Assembly (NCBI GenBank): GCA_051873875.1 | Contig: JBJEFI010000100.1 | Coordinates: forward strand, 1 to 37,182 | Direction: 5' to 3' | DNA from: JBJEFI01 sp051873875 | GTDB taxonomy: Bacteria; Bacillota; Bacilli; Bacillales; Bacillaceae_G | DNA: 37,182 bases | Part shown: piece by piece, positions 33,076 through 37,182 of the stretch | Layout: each line of letters begins with the position of its first letter | Position numbering within the stretch: the first letter of the stretch is position 1 | The notes under the pieces: model-generated | Told to the model about the DNA's origin: nothing | Databases searched by the model: none | Seen by the model: only the letters and a program-made list of their open reading frames with translations | Made by a program: the position numbers and the translations under genes

Positions 33076-34119
33076 TCACTCTTTTTCTTCATCTATTAAA
33101 TATCGGTCATTAAAAGATAAAGACAACTCATTTGTTACATATGTTAATAAGCTGACAACACGCGAATAATCCATTCGCGTAGGACCAACAACCGCTATTG
33201 TTCCTAAACCGTTGCCCCCTGTTGAGTAAGTTGCTGTAATAATGCTACAATCTTCCATTCCCGATTGTCCGGTTTCACTACCAATTAAAATGTTAATTCC
33301 TTTTTTACCACCAGTTAACAATCGCTTTAGCTCATCTTGCTTTTCTAATGTGGCTAAAAAGTTACGAACTTTATTTACATCCTTAAATTCAGGCTGCGCC
33401 AACAAATTAATGTTACCACTTGTATATAAGTTTTCCTTTGATGACACATCCATCATACCTTTTACGGTATTAAGAAGACTATCATAGTCTGTAACATGCT
33501 GACGAAGAACCGCAGATACTTCTTGATTTAATCGAGCCTTCAACTGAGAAAGTGGCACACCAGCTAAACGATCATTTAATATTTTTACCATTTTTTCAAT
33601 ATCATAAATGTCAGTTGTTGGTGATAGTGTAATCACCTTATTTTGTACAACCCCTACATCCGTCACGATAATGGATACTGCACTATGTGGGCTCAATGGA
33701 ATCAATTGAACACTTTTCAAACGATGCTTATCCATTTTTGGCCCAAGTAAAATAGATGTGTAATTCGTCATTTCTGATAAAATATTCACAGAATGTTTCG
33801 CTACCTTTTCTATTTCAAATAGTTGCTGTTCAAAAATTGTTCGTAACACGTTAACATCTTGAACAGTAGGTTGAATTGGTTTCAACAAGTGATCCACATA
33901 ATATCGATACCCTTTTTCAGATGGTACTCGCCCAGAAGATGTGTGGGTCTTTTCGATATAACCAAGGTCTTCTAAATCTGCCATTTCATTTCGAATCGTC
34001 GCAGAGCTAAAAGGGATTTCTTCCCTTTTCGACAATGTTCGTGAGCCAACCGGCTGTGCTGAACGAATAAAATCGTCGATGATAATCTGCAAAATTAACA
34101 ATTGTCTTTCTGTAAGCAT
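33076..34119 (-). CDS. hrcA: Heat-inducible transcription repressor HrcA
   Basis: A 347-residue repressor of class I heat-shock genes. The N-terminal winged helix (about 1-75) includes ILQIIIDDFIRSAQPVGSRTL and FSSATIRNEMADLEDLGYIEKTHTSSGRVPSEKGYRYYVD. The remainder is the GAF-like dimerisation core and inserted domain. It binds CIRCE and needs GroEL for activity in known systems. The gene is autoregulated through the CIRCE element just upstream. GAGGTG precedes ATG 34119. Confidence 0.97.
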   Translation of the reverse strand: MLTERQLLILQIIIDDFIRSAQPVGSRTLSKREEIPFSSATIRNEMADLEDLGYIEKTHTSSGRVPSEKGYRYYVDHLLKPIQPTVQDVNVLRTIFEQQLFEIEKVAKHSVNILSEMTNYTSILLGPKMDKHRLKSVQLIPLSPHSAVSIIVTDVGVVQNKVITLSPTTDIYDIEKMVKILNDRLAGVPLSQLKARLNQEVSAVLRQHVTDYDSLLNTVKGMMDVSSKENLYTSGNINLLAQPEFKDVNKVRNFLATLEKQDELKRLLTGGKKGINILIGSETGQSGMEDCSIITATYSTGGNGLGTIAVVGPTRMDYSRVVSLLTYVTNELSLSFNDRYLIDEEKE

Positions 34120-34134
34120 GATTTATCACCTCTG

Positions 34135-34161
34135 TTAGCACTCTTATTTAACGAGTGCTAA
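34135..34161 (-). promoter_or_regulatory. CIRCE operator (HrcA binding site)
   Basis: TTAGCACTC, nine bases, GAGTGCTAA: an exact match to the CIRCE consensus, 16 bases before hrcA and downstream of the promoter. Confidence 0.98.
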
Positions 34162-34171
34162 ATATATTATC

Positions 34172-34201
34172 AATTTACCAAAAATCATATGAAATTGTCA
34201 A
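34172..34201 (-). promoter_or_regulatory. Promoter of hrcA-grpE-dnaK
   Basis: Minus strand: TTGACA (34196-34201), 18-base spacer, TAAATT (34172-34177). The start would fall just before the CIRCE element. A GATAAT six bases later is an alternative -10 but would need a 24-base spacer. Confidence 0.55.
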
Positions 34202-34211
34202 CAATATCATA

Positions 34212-35363
34212 TTAAACTTCGTCTAATACTGCTAAAAAAGTTTGAAACACTTCATTACCAAGTAATTTCCCTTGTCTTGTCAAAAAGATACGTTCATCAT
34301 CTTCTGCTAAAAGCCCTTTTTCTTTCACATCTACAAGCTGTGAAGCGAATAAACTTGTCAAAGAATGTCCATATTTTTGTTCAAACTGTACTTTGTTGAC
34401 ACCTTTAGTTTTTCTCAATCCTAAAAATAATTCTTCTTCAATTTTTTCCACCATTGTTACCTTATGCTGTGATAAGTAAGGTAGTTCCTGTTGATCTAAT
34501 GCATGAAAGTATTTTTTTAATGGACCATGATTGCCGTTGCGACATTCAGCCACATAACTATGTGCCCCTGCACCAAATCCATAATATTCTTCGTTATTCC
34601 AATATGTAAGATTATGTTTACTTTCAAATCCTGATTTGGAAAAATTACTAATTTCATATTGATGGTGGCCATGCTTTTCCATTTCATCCATTACAAGTTC
34701 ATACATTCTCGCCTCTTCTTCTTGTAAAGGTAACGCTAGTTTACCTTTATTTGCTAACGTATAAAAAACTGTTTTTGGTTCAACGATTAAAGAATAAGCA
34801 GAATAATGAGGAATATCTAACGTAAATGCTTGTTGCAATGTTTCTTGTACATCCTCATAAGTTTGATTAGGAAGTGCATAAATCAAATCTACATTAATAT
34901 TTGTAAAGCCTGCTTTTTTTGCATTTTCAACAGCTATAAAGGCATCTTTTGCTTCATGAGTCCGTCCAATTTTCTTTAATAAATCATTGTTAAACGTTTG
35001 AACTCCGATACTTAATCGATTCACACCGTAATCATGAAGAAGTTTCGCCTTTTCATATGTAATATCACACGGATTTCCTTCAAAAGTATATTCCGTTATA
35101 TTTCCCTTTGATTGCAATTGAGTTTGGATGATTTGCAACAATTTTTCTGTCTCATTCATCCCTAATGCTGTCGGTGTTCCACCTCCAACAAAAATCGTTT
35201 CTAAATTCGTCGTTGGTGTTTTAACTAGTGTCGCTTTCATTTCCTTTTCTACATATGTAATATACTTTTCGACAGGCTGTCGCTCCATCAAAAATTTATT
35301 AAAATCACAATAATGACAAATTTGCTGACAAAATGGAATATGTATATACGCAGAACGAACCAT
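34212..35363 (-). CDS. hemW: Heme chaperone HemW (radical SAM)
   Basis: A 383-residue HemN-like radical SAM protein. The cluster motif is Cys12, Cys16 and Cys19 in FCQQICHYCDF. HemW proteins have CxxxCxxC-x-F here, whereas true coproporphyrinogen dehydrogenases (HemN) have a fourth Cys two residues after the third. It is therefore a haem-trafficking protein, not the oxygen-independent oxidase. VGGGTPTAL, EGNPCDIT and RLSIGVQTFNNDLLKKIGR are family hallmarks. GGAGTG precedes ATG 35363. It lies between lepA and hrcA as in B. subtilis (yqeR), but a terminator after lepA suggests separate transcription. Confidence 0.94.
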   Translation of the reverse strand: MVRSAYIHIPFCQQICHYCDFNKFLMERQPVEKYITYVEKEMKATLVKTPTTNLETIFVGGGTPTALGMNETEKLLQIIQTQLQSKGNITEYTFEGNPCDITYEKAKLLHDYGVNRLSIGVQTFNNDLLKKIGRTHEAKDAFIAVENAKKAGFTNINVDLIYALPNQTYEDVQETLQQAFTLDIPHYSAYSLIVEPKTVFYTLANKGKLALPLQEEEARMYELVMDEMEKHGHHQYEISNFSKSGFESKHNLTYWNNEEYYGFGAGAHSYVAECRNGNHGPLKKYFHALDQQELPYLSQHKVTMVEKIEEELFLGLRKTKGVNKVQFEQKYGHSLTSLFASQLVDVKEKGLLAEDDERIFLTRQGKLLGNEVFQTFLAVLDEV

Positions 35364-35423
35364 ATTCTCACACTCCTATCTTTCTTATTAAGAAATATCC
35401 ATCTTCTTAAGTCTTACTCCTAT

Positions 35424-35456
35424 AAGAAAAGACTGCCTAATATTAAGCAGTCTTTC
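35424..35456 (-). terminator. Rho-independent terminator of lepA
   Basis: 12-bp stem with one G-U pair (35429-35440 with 35445-35456), four-base loop, T-rich exit on the minus strand, 24 bases past the lepA stop. Confidence 0.85.
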
Positions 35457-35479
35457 ATTAAGCAGGAAATGCCTACTTT

Positions 35480-37182
35480 TTATTTACTATCATCCATTTT
35501 CAGTACAGCCATGAACGCCTCTTGTGGAACTTCTACTGAACCGATGGCTTTCATGCGTTTCTTACCTTCTTTTTGCTTATCTAATAGCTTACGTTTACGA
35601 GAAATGTCACCACCGTAACATTTTGCAAGTACGTTTTTACGCATTGCTTTAATCGATGAACGAGCAACGATTTTATTTCCAATCGCCGCTTGAACTGGTA
35701 CTTCGAATTGTTGACGTGGAATTAATTCTTTTAATTTTTCAACGATTACTTTACCACGTTCATAAGCAAAGTCACGGTGAACAATGAACGATAAGGCATC
35801 GACTGTTTCACCATTTAAAAGAATATCCATCTTCACAAGCTTAGATGCACGGTAACCAATTAATTCATAATCAAACGACGCATAGCCTTTTGTTGATGAT
35901 TTTAATTGATCGAAGAAGTCATAGACAATCTCACTTAACGGTACTTCGTAAATAATTGATACACGTGTTTCATCTAAATATTGCATATCAATAAACGTAC
36001 CACGTTTCGTTTGACAAAGCTCCATAATCGCCCCAACGTAATCATTTGGAACCATAATTGTCGCCTTTACATATGGCTCTTCAACACGATCAATACTTTG
36101 TGGGTCTGGCATGTTAGATGGGTTATCAATGATAACCTCTTCCCCTTTTGTTGTGTATACTTTATAAATAACACTTGGTGCTGTTGTAATTAAGTCAATT
36201 TTAAATTCACGCTCTAAACGTTCCTGGATAATTTCCATGTGTAGAAGTCCTAAGAATCCGCAACGGAAACCAAATCCTAACGCTTGAGATGTCTCTGCTT
36301 CAAATTGTAAAGCAGAATCGTTTAATTGTAATTTTTCTAATGCTTCACGTAAATCATTATAACGAGCTGTATCAATTGGATAAAGACCACAATATACCAT
36401 TGGGTTTAATTTACGATACCCTGGTAATGCTTCTGATGCTGGACGTTCAGCATTCGTAATCGTATCACCGACACTTGTATCCCCAACATTTTTAATTGCT
36501 GCTGTTAAATAACCTACATCACCAACTGTTAACTCACTACGTGGAACAGCTTTCGGTGTGTGTACCCCAACTTCTATTACTTCAAACTCTTTTCCTGTTG
36601 CCATCATACGAATTGTATCACCGGGTTTTACTGTTCCATTTACAACACGAATGGAAACAATAACACCACGATATGCATCATATAACGAGTCAAAAATTAA
36701 CGCCTGTAAAGGAGCTTCTGGGTCACCCTCTGGTGCCGGCACTTTCTCTACAATCTGTTCTAAAATATCTTCAATACCAATGCCTGCTTTTGCTGAACAT
36801 AATACAGCTTCAGATGCATCTAACCCAATTACATCTTCCACTTCACCACGAACACGCTCAGGCTCTGCACTCGGTAAGTCAATTTTATTAATTACTGGTA
36901 AAATTTCTAAGTTGTTGTCTAATGCTAAATACACGTTAGCTAATGTTTGAGCTTCAATCCCTTGCGCTGCATCAACAACAAGAATCGCACCTTCACATGC
37001 TGCTAAACTACGAGAAACCTCGTATGTAAAGTCGACATGTCCTGGTGTATCGATTAAATGGAAAATATATTCCTCTCCATCTTTTGCTTTATATACTAAT
37101 TGTACAGCATTTAATTTAATCGTAATCCCACGTTCACGCTCTAAATCCATTGAGTCTAAAAGCTGACTTTTCATTTCACGCG
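35480..37182 (-). CDS. lepA: Elongation factor 4 (LepA), 5' end off window
   Basis: The C-terminal 566 residues of the translational GTPase LepA/EF-4; the full protein is about 610, so some 45 residues including the P-loop lie beyond the window. The frame is open through the window edge and an internal Met at 37174 is not the start: the sequence before it continues the family (REMKSQLLDSMDLERERGITIK). Visible are switch I (RGIT), G3 DTPGHVDF, G4 NKID, and the LepA-specific C-terminal domain ending YGGDISRKRKLLDKQKEGKKRM and EAFMAVLKMDD. It acts on ribosomes, with proposed roles in initiation and 30S biogenesis. Confidence 0.97.
   Translation of the reverse strand, partial: REMKSQLLDSMDLERERGITIKLNAVQLVYKAKDGEEYIFHLIDTPGHVDFTYEVSRSLAACEGAILVVDAAQGIEAQTLANVYLALDNNLEILPVINKIDLPSAEPERVRGEVEDVIGLDASEAVLCSAKAGIGIEDILEQIVEKVPAPEGDPEAPLQALIFDSLYDAYRGVIVSIRVVNGTVKPGDTIRMMATGKEFEVIEVGVHTPKAVPRSELTVGDVGYLTAAIKNVGDTSVGDTITNAERPASEALPGYRKLNPMVYCGLYPIDTARYNDLREALEKLQLNDSALQFEAETSQALGFGFRCGFLGLLHMEIIQERLEREFKIDLITTAPSVIYKVYTTKGEEVIIDNPSNMPDPQSIDRVEEPYVKATIMVPNDYVGAIMELCQTKRGTFIDMQYLDETRVSIIYEVPLSEIVYDFFDQLKSSTKGYASFDYELIGYRASKLVKMDILLNGETVDALSFIVHRDFAYERGKVIVEKLKELIPRQQFEVPVQAAIGNKIVARSSIKAMRKNVLAKCYGGDISRKRKLLDKQKEGKKRMKAIGSVEVPQEAFMAVLKMDDSK

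Noticed and set aside
1..37182. Mobile elements, prophage, defence islands or a new multi-gene system
   Set aside because: No transposase, integrase, terminal repeats, attachment sites or unknown gene clusters were seen. Gene content and order are those of a conserved core region.

Overview
The window is a low-GC, almost entirely protein-coding stretch of a Firmicutes (Bacillales, most likely Bacillaceae) chromosome. The evidence is the conserved lepA-to-cshB gene order known from Bacillus subtilis, the sporulation genes yqfC/yqfD, a CIRCE-controlled hrcA-grpE-dnaK cluster, a glycyl T-box, AGGAGG-type ribosome binding sites, and many GTG/TTG starts. I do not assign a genus. Nearly all genes lie on the minus strand, so the biological order runs from high to low coordinates. 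Only yqfQ and ispH are on the plus strand.

Layout in transcription order. (1) lepA (5' end cut by the window edge) and hemW. (2) hrcA-grpE-dnaK under a perfect CIRCE operator, ended by a terminator. (3) dnaJ-prmA-rsmE-mtaB with its own promoter. (4) deoC alone, between two terminators. (5) rpsU-yqeY behind a strong sigma-A-type promoter that is followed at once by a terminator-like hairpin. (6) yqfC-yqfD-phoH, then a terminator. (7) pgpH-ybeY-dgkA-cdd-era-yqzL-recO, tightly packed with overlaps. (8) a glycine T-box leader, then glyQ-glyS. (9) ccpN and the PPDK-regulatory protein. (10) dnaG-sigA after a 406-base leader. (11) cccA. (12) trmK-yqfO, convergent with ispH. (13) yqfQ, divergent from cshB. 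(14) an accessory tail of a GyrI-like protein, an SPL-type radical SAM protein and a frameshifted GrpB-family gene.

The genes work together in core information processing: translation factors, tRNA and rRNA modification, glycyl-tRNA charging, primase and the housekeeping sigma factor, chaperones and their repressor, rRNA maturation GTPase and RNase, and recombination mediator. Added to these are cell-envelope lipid recycling, c-di-AMP turnover, isoprenoid synthesis, gluconeogenic control and early sporulation.

I see no mobile element, CRISPR array, tRNA or rRNA gene, and no convincing new multi-gene system. The points worth a second look are mostly regulatory or comparative: the rpsU 5' hairpin, the sigma-H-like promoter and 22-bp palindrome ahead of dnaG, the 186-nt segment between the T-box terminator and glyQ, the absence of yqxD and of yqeZ-floA-yqfB at their usual places, a C-terminal clamp-binding-like motif on the radical SAM protein, and the two-indel GrpB pseudogene.
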